In this document: positions 11,700-23,256 of the stretch, one piece after another
How positions within the stretch are numbered: the first letter of the stretch is position 1
Layout: every line of letters starts with the position of its first letter
DNA from: Ailurus styani
Lineage: Eukaryota; Chordata; Mammalia; Carnivora; Ailuridae
Direction of reading: 5' to 3'
Length of the DNA stretch: 64,000 bases
NCBI GenBank assembly: GCA_002007465.1
Contig: LNAC01000375.1
Span: forward strand, 1,094,831-1,158,830
The notes under the pieces: model-generated
The model's input: only the letters and a program-made list of their open reading frames with translations
Told to the model about the DNA's origin: nothing
Database searches by the model: none
Program-made: the position numbers and the translations under genes

Positions 11700-12594
11700 A
11701 CTCACAATCATTCATTCCAGTAGGAAACTTGGAGGGATCAAAAAGCTCAAAATTGTAATGCTGAAACTCTTTTCATAAAACTGATGGTATTTCTGAAATT
11801 TAATTCTTGAAGCCTACAAATCAATTTAAGCTTCCATAAGTGACTTGGAGACTAAATCAAAGTGTAAGCAGGTTGAGCCACTTTAGTTGCTTTCTTCTGA
11901 CAGAATCCCCCTATCTCCAGACTTTAAATCCCTAGGAGGCAATGGGACGTCCTGAGGAGGTCCAGGATCTGCTTCAAGTGATGTTATATCGAGCTCTTCT
12001 TATCTGTAAACAGACTCACTGAATAACCTATTTAGATCTATACAAGATGAAATTTAATCCTTTAGTGATTCTTTTATGTGTAATGCTACAATTAAAAGTG
12101 CAATTTCGTTACTTTAAAGATATGATCAAATATAGTAGGAGTAGGTGTGAGTTAATGATTTCATATTTGAAATACTGAATGTTTTCTAAACAATTACCTG
12201 TATTTTTCTTTTGTTTCCATAAAAATGCCTCTTATTATCTGATTGCTTGCAAAACAAAAGTCTATATAATGACTAATACCAACTGCTACACAATTAAGAC
12301 CTTAAATGACTCTCAAAATGGCATTAGATATTTTAACTGCTACACAATGTGAACCATGTGCTAGCATAAAAACAGAATGTTGTGTATATATTCCAGATAC
12401 CACAAAAATGTAAAAATTATTGCTAAAAGATTTTGCTAAAAGATTTAGATACTCAAATAGGTGCTTTAAACAATTTATCTCTTTCCTTTAATGACTGGTT
12501 AAACTCCTAGACTGGAGAAAGATTTTGGTTAACTTTTAAGAATCTCTTTGTTGGACTTCTCTTTCTCATAGCCACATTAATTGGTGCAGGAAAA
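11700..12594. other. Unique sequence, no gene recognised
   Basis: Nothing with coding or repeat identity was recognised between the MIR and the LTR. Confidence 0.4.
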
Positions 12595-13156
12595 TGTTGG
12601 GGTTCAGACTAACAGCCAGGAAAGAATTCATAAGACATCTTCAGTACAAAAAGGTGGTTTTATTAAAGTATGGTGACAGGACAGTTGGGCAGAAATAGCT
12701 GATCTGGGGTTGTGACAGGTGACGGATTATTTACTTCCAAGTTGGGAGGGAGTTAGGGATACTGTAAGTCTCTAAGGAATTTTGGGAGCAAGTTTCCAGG
12801 ACTTTGAGGCAGTTAGCTATTGTTAGGAAAACTAACTGTCTAGTAAAACCCTAACCATGAGACCCTTCAGATGTCTATCAGTGGGCCATATGCTTGGAGG
12901 ATGATTGCCAACTTGTGTCTTGGGGGCTGGAGATAAAGGAAGTTTCCAAAGGAATTTTTATATGTGAAAGTAGACTTACAGGATCCTAGGGAATCAGGAT
13001 AATATTAAGCTATGATTGTCTTTTGCCCTTAGAAAAGTATTAACATTGAGGCAGCTGAGTTCCCAGAGGAATGTCACTCTGCCTGTTTCAAGGATTTGTC
13101 AATGGGCTGTAAGTAGTAAGGAAATTAATTTTTCTTTTGCCTTTGTTTCCTACCTC
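12595..13156 (-). mobile_element. Endogenous retrovirus LTR (minus strand), family unassigned
   Basis: Read on the minus strand this starts at a purine-rich site near 13156 (an AACAAAGGCAAAAGAA head). It contains a polyadenylation signal AATAAA (plus-strand TTTATTA near 12658) and ends with ...CTGAACCCCAACA, as an LTR U5 would. It shares several blocks with the plus-strand LTR at 14216, in particular AGATAAAGGAAGTTTCCAAAGG and GGGCAGAAATAGCTG. The length of about 560 bp fits an LTR. It looks like a class I (gamma-like) ERV LTR, but this was not searched. Confidence 0.7.
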
Positions 13157-13443
13157 CTTAATCCTCATATGTTGACTTTTTTAGTGTTTTTCTGCTTGGT
13201 GCTGAGATTCCATCACTACCATGACCTCACTTTGACAGATGATCTCTACCACCCACAAAAATACTTCTTTATTGTCCCATGTTGGATTCAGCTGCCTCTG
13301 TCTTTTAACTCCCCTATAAATTCCCCAACAGACCAATGTTGACCGATAGGTAGGTGATAGGAGTTAGTTGGACAGTTAGGTAGTCAGGGCCAGGGTCCCC
13401 AAGAAGAAAATACGGAGTTAGGACAGGTAAAATGAAACAGTAC

Positions 13444-14105
13444 TGACATCTTGTTTTTCAGCTTAGACAGGACCACATGGACATTTTACCTTGCAGCCTT
13501 TGCAGAAATGACTGCAAAACATCCCAGAATTAGACAATTAACCACAAAACCATTTCTTGATATCACAGGCAAGGGGCAGTTAGGCCTAAATCCGCAGATG
13601 TCTGGGGAAAAAAAAAAAAGACCATCAACATGTGGACATTAACCTAATAGGTAAACAGATATGTGACCAAAGCCCTGATTGGCATGACTCAGCACACCCT
13701 GACTGCTTAAGAAAGTTCTGCCATGGGCACCTGGGTGGCTCAGTGGGTTAAAGCCTCTGCCTTCGGCTCAGGTCATGATCTCAGGGTCCTGGGATCGAGC
13801 CCCTCATCAGGTTCTTTGCTCAGGAGGGAGCCTGCTTCCTCCTCTCTCTCTACCTGCCTCTCTGCCTACTTGTGATCGAATCTCTCTCTGTGTGTGTCAA
13901 ATAAATAAATAAAATCTTAAAAAAAAAAAAGAAAGTTCTGCCAGAGTGCACAAAACCCCTACACTTAGAAACTCCATGGGCAACCCACTCAAGCCTCCCT
14001 CCCTCTTTGGTTTGCTGCCCACCACTCTTCATCTGGTCTACCTCTTCATTCTTCAAAGTGGTGCAGCCAAGAACCCAGACACTAAGGGGACACAAATTCT
14101 GTAAT
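13444..14105 (+). mobile_element. Possible second ERV LTR or retroviral 3' region, interrupted by a SINE
   Basis: Starting at TGACATCTTGTTTTTCAGC and ending near GGGACACAAATTCTGTAA, this has an LTR-like layout: a promoter-like first half, then a C-rich block (GGTTTGCTGCCCACC). It lies between two LTRs of another family. A CAN-SINE sits inside it. I cannot assign a family or exclude that it is retroviral internal sequence. The 90-bp block at 13940-14029 is repeated at 14970. Confidence 0.4.
13724..13930 (+). mobile_element. CAN-SINE (mustelid type), young
   Basis: Full-length tRNA-derived SINE. It has polymerase III box A TGGCTCAGTGGG (13736-13747), box B around GGGATCGAGCCC (13791), a CT-rich middle, AAATAAATAAATAAAATCTT and a poly(A). 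The target duplication GAAAGTTCTGCCA is perfect (13711-13723 and 13931-13943), so the insertion is recent relative to its ERV host sequence. Confidence 0.97.
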
Positions 14106-14109
14106 ATTT

Positions 14110-14215
14110 GGACATCTCTATCCCCTATTCAGAAGGAAGAAGTTACAGAAGATAAGACTTTCCACTCTCAACAACCTTAAAGATTTAAAGATCAAAATTG
14201 TTCAGGGGGGAATGA
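14110..14215 (+). pseudogene. ERV 3' internal remnant with polypurine tract
   Basis: This is a short AT-rich stretch directly upstream of a plus-strand LTR. It ends in AGGGGGGAA just before the LTR's TG start, as a retroviral polypurine primer would. It has no open frame of meaningful length. The interpretation rests on position next to the LTR. Confidence 0.45.
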
Positions 14216-14705
14216 TGTGGAGAACAAAGGCAAAAGAAATGCATATAAAATTAAATTTCCTAATAACCTGCAGCCCACCGACACATACTTGAGGTAGGCT
14301 GAGTATGACATTCCTCTAGGACCTCCCAACTGTCTTAATGTTAATGTGAAAATCCTTTGGAAACTTCCTTTATCTTTACCTCCTCCAACAAGTGTATAAT
14401 CAATTGCTCCTTACAATCCCAGTGCAGCTATTTCTGCCCATGTGTTCTGTCCTCATGCTATATTAAAAACATCATTTTAGGGCGCCTGGGTGGCTCAGTG
14501 GGTTAAAGCCGCTGCCTTCGGCTCAGGTCATGATCCCAGGGTCCTGGGATCGAGGCCCGCATTGGGCTCTCTGCTCAGCAGGGAGCTTGCTTCCTCCTCT
14601 CTCCTCTCTCTCTCCTGCCTTTCTGCCTACTTGTAATCTCTCTCTCTCTGTGTCAAATGAATAAATAAAATCTTTAAAAAAAAAACACATCATTTTACAC
14701 AGAAA
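14216..14705 (+). mobile_element. ERV LTR (plus strand), internally shortened, split by a SINE
   Basis: It begins TGTGGAGAACAAAGGCAAAA and shares ordered blocks with the minus-strand LTR at 12595-13156, including the segment around GGAAACTTCCTTTATCT and CAGCTATTTCTGCCC. The middle is shorter than in the other copy. A young SINE lies in it at 14480-14686, and LTR similarity resumes briefly after the SINE, then fades. The polyadenylation signal is degraded to ATTAAA. Confidence 0.65.
14480..14686 (+). mobile_element. CAN-SINE (mustelid type), young
   Basis: Full-length, with GGGCGCCTGGGTGGCTCAGT head, intact boxes A and B, and a poly(A) tail. The target duplication ACATCATTTTA is perfect (14469-14479 and 14687-14697). 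Confidence 0.97.
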
Positions 14706-14969
14706 AAAAAGAAAAATACTGAACACTAGAATATTTTTTTCAAAAGATAATCCTACAAAAAATATAAAAAAATGTTCACTTAGCCTAATTATTTGCTACT
14801 ATTGAGAACTCTAATTTATTCATTATGAGTGGGTTGACTGGTTTGCTGGGAAATTCCTACATTATTCCTCTTGTTCTGGTACATTTATTTTCACTGTCCA
14901 TTTCATTCTCAAAAGTGTTTCAATTCACATGCAAAATATGCAATCACCTAACTTACGATTTTAATGTAA

Positions 14970-15058
14970 GCCAGAGTGCACAAAACCCCTACACTTAGAA
15001 ACTCCATGGGCAACCCACTCAAGCCTCCCTCCCTTTTGGTTTGCTGCCCACCACTCTT
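14970..15058 (+). repeat. Duplicate of the 13940-14029 segment
   Basis: Eighty-nine bases match 13940-14029 with essentially one missing base in the CCCTCTTT run. No poly(A) tail or target duplication flanks the copy, so it is not a normal retroposed insertion. It starts at GCCAGAGTGCACAAAACCCC and ends at CACCACTCTT. Confidence 0.9.
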
Positions 15059-15154
15059 TTAAAGAAATCCAAATTAAATCAAAGAAAGCATCTGTCTTGA
15101 TATGGTACAGTTTTAGACCTAAAAATTGAATTCAACAAAACTGGATCTAGTAGA

Positions 15155-15240
15155 GTGCAGTCTTTCCTTCCCCTCTCCTCCCGATGCTCTCATGATCACT
15201 TTCTCTCTGTCACTAAAATAAACAAATGAAACTTAAAAAA
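15155..15240 (+). mobile_element. Degenerate CAN-SINE 3' part
   Basis: A CCCCTCTCCTCC-type CT-rich stretch is followed by TTTCTCTCTGTCACTAAAAT, AACAAATGAAACTT and poly(A), resembling the 3' half of a CAN-SINE. The head is missing and divergence is high. Confidence 0.4.
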
Positions 15241-15334
15241 AAAGAAGATATACAACATGAATAAGAAGAATGCTAACTATTCTAATATTAGATATTTCAC
15301 ACAGTAATTATAATTCAACAAGACCCTACATCTT

Positions 15335-15590
15335 GCAGTGGTACATGGCTCTTGAAGTCAGACATTTTTATTTGAATCCTGGCTCATGTTTGAGACCTTA
15401 GTTTCTATTTCTTATTTTCCTATCTTGGGAAAATTAACTAACCTCTTGAGACCTCAATTTCATAATCTTCAAAGAGATAATAACAGAACTGTGGGATTGT
15501 TATGAAGGTGAAATAGCATATAGCATAATACTGACTGACATATTATAAGGGTTCAGAAATTATTAGCTATTGTGACTACTAATTCTATGA
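15335..15590 (+). mobile_element. MIR SINE
   Basis: MIR order is preserved: 'tttgaatcctggctc', 'tgggaaaattaactaacctc', 'tgagacctcaatttcat', 'gggattgttatgaaggtgaa', 'gggttcagaaattattag', 'ctattgtgactac'. Confidence 0.75.
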
Positions 15591-16364
15591 TGATTAGATT
15601 GAATTAAGATGTTTTGCAAACTACTAGCTTCATTGTAAAATTGTTTATAATAAATATAGGACAGTCAAGGGAAGTAACTTCTAAAAAATTATGTTCAATC
15701 AAAAGTAGCATTTCTTTTTAAATAATTATTTTTTGAAGATGTTAGTAACAGGTTTTATAATCCCAATAAAATCTTAGAATTATCTCTACATACAAATTCT
15801 AAGAGGCAAGCAAGTTCTCAAAGACCATTACTGAATGTTTATAAGTGTATTTTTTTTTAAGGAATACAAGCAAAACAACATAAAGAAAACAGTATTCTAA
15901 AAAAAGAGAAATCATGTGTGGATTATGCTATTACAAAGAAAGAAAATCAAAAATCTAATTGCATGTCTGCTTGGATACGTGAGACTCCCAAACTGAGTTT
16001 TTAAAAATTCTACAGAATACTCTAATTTTGTAAAAACAAAACAATCACAACAGTAAAATATGAGTATTCCAGTGACATATACTCTCACAGTTCAAAAAAC
16101 TTTTCCATAAACATTTCCTTGGACCCTCACAAAAGCCCTGTGATTTTGGGAAAATAGGTCTCTCAATCTCTGGAGCAACTTTCTATCCACAGTCCTACCT
16201 CTTCTCTAAATAGATGTGATAATTAGTATCACTGCAACATCAGAAAAATAAAGACATGGGGCTACTTGTGTCAAGCCTAAAATTATAATATCTTGGGCCA
16301 AAGACTGACTTATTCCTTGGTCCACAGAAAGCAGTGTTGACTCTGTTAGATATTTATAGAGCAC

Positions 16365-16470
16365 AACTCAGTTTCAGCATCTGTAAAATATGAATAAAAA
16401 TAATTACTTCAAGATTGCTGTAAAAATTCAATCACATGCTTAAAAGTTTTCACATGATAATTTGCAGATA
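16365..16470 (+). mobile_element. MIR SINE 3' fragment
   Basis: 'ctcagtttcagcatctgtaa' followed by a GAATAAAAATAATTACTTCA block fits the 3' half of MIR. The 5' half is not recognised. Confidence 0.5.
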
Positions 16471-16666
16471 ATGAATGCTTCCACATCCTAGTGCTTTGTT
16501 TCTCTTCCAAAACCACTAAGATTTCAGTTGTACATTAAGAATGGTTTCATTATTAGGAAGTTGAAATTTATATTTTACCAAAGACTATCAAAAGAGGCTA
16601 TTGAGTTTTTATTGCAGATAAAATTCAAATGATACTACTTTCAATATTACTAACACTACTAGTAGC

Positions 16667-16765
16667 AATTATAATATATATTATATATATAATACATATT
16701 ATAATTATGTGGTTATGTGGTTTTATATATATGGTTATATATAACATATGATATATAATAGAATA
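16667..16765. repeat. AT-rich low-complexity tract
   Basis: About 100 bp of TATA/ATAT alternation with short GTGG interruptions; near-palindromic in places. Confidence 0.85.
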
Positions 16766-17002
16766 GATAAGATAGGCACAATGTGGAGTAAACACATGTT
16801 AAATGACATATATCTTAATGCCTTTTTTGTTGTTAATTTGTTTCCCCTTCCCACTACAGTGCCTATCTGAAAGATGCTTAAACAAGCAAGTAATTTCATC
16901 TGTTTAGTCAAGCAATAATATGATAGTCAAATTTTCCAATAATACCATAGTAATTCTGTTATAGAGCATCTATAAATTATAAGTAATCTATAAAATAATT
17001 AT

Positions 17003-17145
17003 AAAGAACATGAGTCCTAGAGGTGATAATTTCTGGTTTCAAATCTTGGTCCCACTAGTAACCAGAAATTTGATTTTGGGTAAATCATGTCCCTTAGCTT
17101 CTTCATCTATAAGGTTATTGCGAAAATAAAAATGATTAATATCAG
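17003..17145 (+). mobile_element. MIR SINE fragment
   Basis: 'ctggtttcaaatcttggtcc', 'cactagtaaccag', 'ttgggtaaatcatgtccctt', 'agcttcttcatctataagg' follow the MIR core in order. Confidence 0.65.
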
Positions 17146-18794
17146 ACACAAAAAAGGTACTATATAAAATTACAAATGATTTGCAATAGATAATAATGTG
17201 TCCCTTTGAGTGCCTTAATTGTATAATGAACATTTGTTGTTTGTTCATATTCTACTTTACCATTTGATAAAAAATATAAATAGATACAAATAATTTGATA
17301 ATTGTGAGGAGCTTTGCAATTCTGGAAAAGACATTAAAATTGAAATTATCAATATAGTTAATCAAAATTTTGTGAAGTACACTTCACATGCTTTCCAAAT
17401 TCTATAACATAACTATTTCCTATGTATTTCAGGCAAGGAGGGTCAGTTTTTCTTAAAGATATTAATAAGGTAGGCAACCATAAAGAAATATTCAACTGAT
17501 CTTGAGGCTTGTCTTTCCCAGTCATTCTTACACTGATGCAAGTCTAGCTGGCACCAGAAGGTAATATCTTTTGAATTATTAAACTATACATTTTACTCCT
17601 AACATTGATGAAAACTTCAAAGACATGTCTTACTAAATAGTAATTGTGAGGAAAAATAAGTATTTTTTTATATGTAGTTCATATTTTTAATTGTAACAAA
17701 TGGAGCATTAATAACAAATATGGCATTATAGATACTGGAATTTTTCTTTATTTGAGCTTTTGGCAATAGTCCATATTTTTATTATGAAAGATACCTGTTT
17801 TCTGAGAAAAATAACATGAAGTAAAACAACATTAAAAAATATTCTACTTGAATCACTGAAAAAATAAAATTAAAAATAAAATTAAAAAAAATATATTCTA
17901 ACAATGGTGGCTATTATCCTGAAACACATGAGATAAAATAATCAACTTTAGTGATTTTTTTTCTTGTTCCTAATGTTCAACATTTTCTACAATATTTATA
18001 TTAATTTTATATGTTGAATACCAACATTTATGTCTCCATTTGTAGAAATATGTTTTGTTGTAAAATTAGAGTTTATGAATTTTAATGTAGTTTGCATTTT
18101 TACTTATTTTTATAATATCTTTCCATATAAGAAGTTATTCCTAAAAATGAAACTGATATACCATCTTATTTCTACTTTTTCCCCAAATTTGGGTGGCATG
18201 TTACAATTATCCTCTAGATATCTTAACTAATTTTCACTCCCAGATGCTGTTTTTAAGGTATCCCTTTCTTTACTCTTGCTGACAGTGTGCTTTATCATCA
18301 GTTTAAAATTTTTAGTTTTGAATAAAAATGTAATGTACTTGCCCCCCCTTTACAATACTTTCTGAATCATCAAAGTATAAATTATATCATAATGGTGACA
18401 TATTTCAGATTTAACTTTTTCATGAATATTTAAAAGGTATCTGCCTCCATTAATAATTATTATAAATATTGTAACTAATTTTAATACCAAGGATATCATA
18501 CAAAATCATGTATGTATATGTATATGTGTGCATATACATTTGCATATATGTATAGAAAATAAAAACTATAATGTTTATTTCTTGTTGCATTTGATGTGAA
18601 CTCTTCCTGACTTTCATTAAAGCATATGATGCAGTTTTTGTGTTTATAAAAGTTAAATCCCAATAAAAAAATATAAACTATTAGAAAAATCAAGTAACTT
18701 GATCAAGCAGAAATCTTGCTTTTTGTCATGGAAATAGCCTTCATCAAATATCATTTTATCAAGAAAACTATTCTGTTATATCAAATAGAAGTTT
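17146..18794. other. AT-rich unique sequence
   Basis: No coding region, RNA gene or clear mobile element was recognised. Confidence 0.4.
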
Positions 18795-18935
18795 CTCTTC
18801 TGTATGTAGTGTGTCTAAGATCAGAAAGATAAGTGTCTCATCTAAGTTCACACCTAGGAAGCACTGGAAATTGCACCGGATTTTAAAAGTTTCAACCCAA
18901 CATTTTATTTGCCCTGTTATACTATGGTGAGAGTA
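18795..18935 (-). mobile_element. MIR SINE fragment
   Basis: The block 'agtgtctcatctaagttcac', then 'acctaggaagcactgg', matches the antisense of the MIR core around 'tgaccttgggcaag ... ccacttactagct'. It is short and diverged. Confidence 0.45.
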
Positions 18936-19004
18936 GAAACTTGGTTTTGTTTACCATTTTATCCCAGGCCACTAGAGAAGTAAATGAGCTCTTAAAGCTT
19001 TTAT

Positions 19005-19072
19005 ATACATAGATATATAGATATCTAGTATATCTACAGTAAAGTACATACATATATATATATATACAGAAA
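19005..19072. repeat. (TA)n-rich simple repeat
   Basis: ATATATAGATATCTAGTATA-type alternation, ending in a run of TA units near 19051-19063. Confidence 0.85.
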
Positions 19073-19079
19073 GTATATG

Positions 19080-19901
19080 CTGTATCTAAATCTATCTCTA
19101 ACTATTCTATCACTTTTTCATTACCTAGAACATTTCTGTAAAAATTTACCTAATTTGCTATATATCTTAGCTCTTTACACATACACACTTAGTTTTGCAT
19201 TTTTAAATATTGATGTTTTTTTTTCACTCTTATTTTCTAAATCCTGTATTATGTTTTTGATTGTATCTATTCTCTATTGGAGACTTTGTAATTCATTTTC
19301 ATCTCAGAAATTATTGTTTTTTATTTTAATTTCTTTAGTCAGCTCATATTTTATATCCTTTCATTTGTCCATTTGCAGTCAGACTCTGCATTTCTGATTT
19401 GTGGTGTTATTTAAAATCTGAATGCTTGTTTAATTACATTTAATTCATATCAGAATGGTGTTACACTTTTTCTTATTTTTTAGTTTTTTTAGAGAAGTTT
19501 TTGGTTAAGAAATAGAATGCTCATGCTTTCTTTTATTCTTATGGTAACGTTAATGGGTTCAGGGTTCATATTTTGCTCTTTTGATTACTGTGTTGAATTT
19601 TCTGGGATGAACAGTAGAGAAAGTCTATAAGGTGAGGTTTGGTGGCTTCCCTCACTTTTTAGCTCAAGAGCAAGCTTTCTTGCTGCTACAGTGATTTCTT
19701 CAACAAATGGAAATTTAATGGAATCTCTTCTTGTCTAACATTTTATAATTTATTGCTATTTTCTAATTCCAATAACGCTTCAATTTTCAGCCGCTTTTTT
19801 ATTTCTCTTCTCCATCAAGCCTCCAAGGAGCCCCTTTCCAAGGATTTTCCATTGCCTGTAAAGTTGATGCCTGCATGACACAGCAATCTTTGGTATCACA
19901 C
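19080..19901 (-). mobile_element. Possible ancient antisense L1/HAL1 ORF1 sequence
   Basis: The plus strand is T-rich with a style and landmark order similar to antisense ORF1 of old L1/HAL1 ('tttgattgtatctattctc', 'cagctcatattttatatcc'). No confident anchor motif was found, so this may equally be unique DNA. Confidence 0.3.
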
Positions 19902-19913
19902 TTTTTTTTTTTA

Positions 19914-19947
<34 letters not shown>

Positions 19948-20113
19948 CAGAACAGAGGTGGGGTAGGAGAGAGGCAGAGGGAGAGGGAGAGAGAGAATCT
20001 TAGATTCCACACCCACTATGGAGCCCGACACAGGGCTAGACCTCACATACCTGAGATCATGACCTGAGCCAAAAATCAAGACACTTAATGGACTGAGTCA
20101 CCCAGGTGCCCCT
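19902..20113 (-). mobile_element. CAN-SINE, older, with expanded GA-rich body
   Basis: Antisense SINE: a poly(T) start, a long AG-rich stretch with (GA)n, then the antisense head GACTGAGTCACCCAGGTGCCCC. Divergence in boxes A and B is higher than in the young copies, and no clear target duplication is seen. Confidence 0.9.
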
Positions 20114-21142
20114 AAAACTATTTCTAAAGACAAGAAAACACTATTCACTATTTCCTCCATTGTTGACAGTGAAGATTATACTGAAAATTCACCATAGTAA
20201 AACAGGTCTGACTTCCATTCTAATCTGTTATCTACCAATATTAATGCAAAGGCATATATTTAATTAGGAAAAGTAAGTCTGGTTTACTCATATTTACTCA
20301 ATGCCATTTGCTTTTCTTGTTGAATATAAAGTATATTTTAAAAAATAGATAACTAATCTTAAAGTTATATTTTGGAGAATTTCTACTTACATATACACCT
20401 GTTATTATTACCTAGATCAAGATGTAGAACAAATTTTAGCTCCTCAGAAATCTCCTTAACACCTCCCTCAACCTAGTTGTCATTCCTTCTATTACCTTAG
20501 GTTAATTTTGCCTGCATTTTAGGAATGAAACTATATAATATATATACTTTTGTGATTGGTGTTTTTATTCAAGATTGAGCTTATGATATTCACCCATGTT
20601 GTGGCTTCTAGCAATGTTTGTTCTTTTTCTAGGCTGTATAGCATTTCTTGTATACTACCACTGATTATTTTAAATTTTGCTACTCATGGACAATTTAGGT
20701 TATTTTAGTTATGATTATATTATGAATAAACCTTCTATAAGTGTTATTGTACATACCTTTTCATGGGAATACAAAATCATTCTTGGTTATATACTAGGAG
20801 TGAAGTTGCATTGAATATGCAAAAATTTAACTTTATTAGACATTGCCAAAATTTTCAAAGTTGTATGAATTCATATTCTTGAGGCAAAGTCTCAGATTAC
20901 TAGTTGCTCCTAAGCCTTTCAAATACTTGTATTGTCACTATTTTAGACATCCTCATATGTGGTATCACATAGAGTGTCAGAGATATCATATTCAGTGGTA
21001 TCATATTATGGTTTTATTATCTATTTTATATATATGTGTATATATAATAATTTTTTAACCTATATTTCAATTTGATCAAAGATTTTTATCACTTTTACTA
21101 TTGCAGTATTTATCTTATAGGTATATTAATTCTCTTTGTGTA

Positions 21143-21332
21143 GGGGCAGTTTGGTGGCTCAGTGGGTTATTCCTCTGTCTTCGGCTCAGGTTATGATCTG
21201 AGAGTCCTGGGATCGAGCCCCGCGTTAGGATCTCTGCTCAGCAGGGAGCCTGCTTCCCCCCTCTCTCTGCCTGCTTCTCTGCCTACTTCTGATCTCTGTC
21301 TGTCAAATAAATACATAAAATCTTAAAAAAAA
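21143..21332 (+). mobile_element. CAN-SINE, degraded head
   Basis: Complete in length. The head is mutated to GGGGCAGTTTGGTGGCTCAG and box A is intact. The body 'ctgcctgcttctctgccta' and AAATAAATACATAAAATCTT tail are mustelid-like. It is inserted in the ancient L1. Confidence 0.93.
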
Positions 21333-21433
21333 TAAATTTATTCGTGCATCATGGATATGAATCACTTTTTGCTATATATAACAATTTATTATAAACTCTT
21401 GCAATTTATTAATTTATATTATAATTCTAATTT

Positions 21434-21646
21434 GGGGCACCTGGGTGGCTTAGTCAGTTAAGCATCTGCCTTTGGCTCAGGTCATGGTCCCACAGTCCTG
21501 GGATCGAGCCCCATGTTGTACTCTCTGTTCACTTGGGAGTTTGCTTCTCCCTCTCTGTCTGTCCCTCTCCTCAAGTCATGCTCTCTCTCTTGCTCACCCT
21601 CTTTCTCTCTCTCAAGTAAATAAAGTCTTTAACAACAACAAAAAAT
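21434..21646 (+). mobile_element. CAN-SINE, older subfamily
   Basis: The head GGGGCACCTGGGTGGCTTAG is followed by 'gtcagttaagcatctgcc', the older caniform-type 5' region that lacks the 'gttaaagcctctgcc' form. Its A-rich tail is interrupted by (CAA)n. Confidence 0.93.
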
Positions 21647-23056
21647 TTATTTCAATTTTAATATATATTTTTAAAACCATATTAATTTACTTAAGTATAA
21701 TTTATCAATTTGTTCTGTTATAGAGGACTTGTGATTTATGAAGTTATTTTTGCCCTCCTCTAGGTTCAGAAGATATTCTATCATTTAGAAGTTTCATAAT
21801 TGAAGCTTTCACATTTAGGTTTGTAATCTGTTTTGTATATTTTTATGATACAAGATAGTAATCAACCTTTCTATTACATGCAAATATATTATTGACCCTG
21901 AAACATTTGTTGAAAAGGTAATTATTTTTCTACCAAATTGAAATGGTGTCTTTCATAAATTAGGTTTCTATGGGTATGTATCTTAACTCCTGTTTAATTG
22001 TCTGTATAAATCTCACCAATTTCATATAACAATATCAATATTTGGTAGATAAATAAACCATCTAGTGTTGGTGTTCACAAACAAAATTTGCTTAAGTATT
22101 TTCCATCTAAATTTTCAAATCACATCAATTTGAACAAAAATCTGATAGAACTTTTATTAGGATTTCTTTAGTTTATAGCTTTATTTGGGAAAAAATAAAA
22201 TGCTAACAATATTGAATATTTCAATCCATTTACAAATCCATGATAATCAGATCTTTTGACTGATTTTAGGCTCATTTGATTTCTCACAGTAGTGACTTTA
22301 ATTATAAAGATCTACTTTTTTAGATATATTCTTATCTATTTAATATGTATAGGTAATATTTTAAAACATTGTCCTCTAATTTTTATTACTACTGTAAAGA
22401 AATATAATTAAATTTGTATTTAACCTCTTATCTAGCAAATTTCATGATTCTCATTGTTTGTTGATAGATTCTGTTTGTTGGTAGATTCTTTTTGCACATC
22501 CCCAGTTATGTCAACTATAAATAATAATGGCTTAGTTTCTCATAAAATGACCTGAGAAATATTTTCCCTTATTTTCTATATATTGGAAGAGTTTGTAAGA
22601 TTACCAAATCTTGGGAAAAATAACCAGGAGCATCATCTAACTTTGGAATTTTTATGGTAGGAAAACTTTAGAAATTCAATTTTTTATTAGATATGTCACT
22701 ATTAAAATTTGTTTTTCCTATACTGTATACTTTGGATATCAATGAGTTTCTACTCCTTCTAGCTCCCAAATTTATTTATGTATTTTTTTTTCAAATATTC
22801 TTGCTACCGTTTTAATGTTGAATGATGTCCCATTTCTAGCTTGGGTATTCATAAATTTTTATTTTCAGTCATCATTTCTTGACTATTCTTTGCTTAGTCT
22901 TCTATTGTATATCTGATGTTGGTTTCATTGGCTCAGTTGTTTATCTCTTTACATTCTAATTTAATTACTTTCCAGTATTTTTAGTTTTTTTATGTTATAT
23001 TCATCTAACATTTTGAGAATGAATGTTAGGTCACAGATTTTCATTTTCTAATTTTT

Positions 23057-23256
23057 TTTAAAGATTTTATTTATTCATTTGAGAGAGCGAGAGAGACAGC
23101 ACAAGCAGAGGGAGAGGCAGAAGGAGAGGGAGAAGCAGACTTCCCGCTGAGCAGGGACCCCCCCCCCCCATGTGGGGCTCGATCCCAGGACCTGGAGATC
23201 ATGACCCGAGTTGGAGGCAGACACTTAACCATCTGAGCCACCCAGGCACACCCAAC
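23057..23256 (-). mobile_element. CAN-SINE with a 12-C run
   Basis: Antisense SINE in the ancient L1, flanked by a 13-bp target duplication TTTTCTAATTTTT (23044-23056 and 23258-23270). A homopolymer of 12 C lies at 23158-23169, where related copies have a short C run next to the 'gagcaggga' motif. Confidence 0.93.

Noticed and set aside
13724..13800. tRNA gene, because boxes A and B match the polymerase III consensus
   Set aside because: The boxes belong to a tRNA-derived SINE; no cloverleaf or 3' acceptor is present.
22440..22490. Short tandem repeat TTGTTTGTTGATAGATTCTG
   Set aside because: Only two imperfect units within degraded L1; ordinary slippage.
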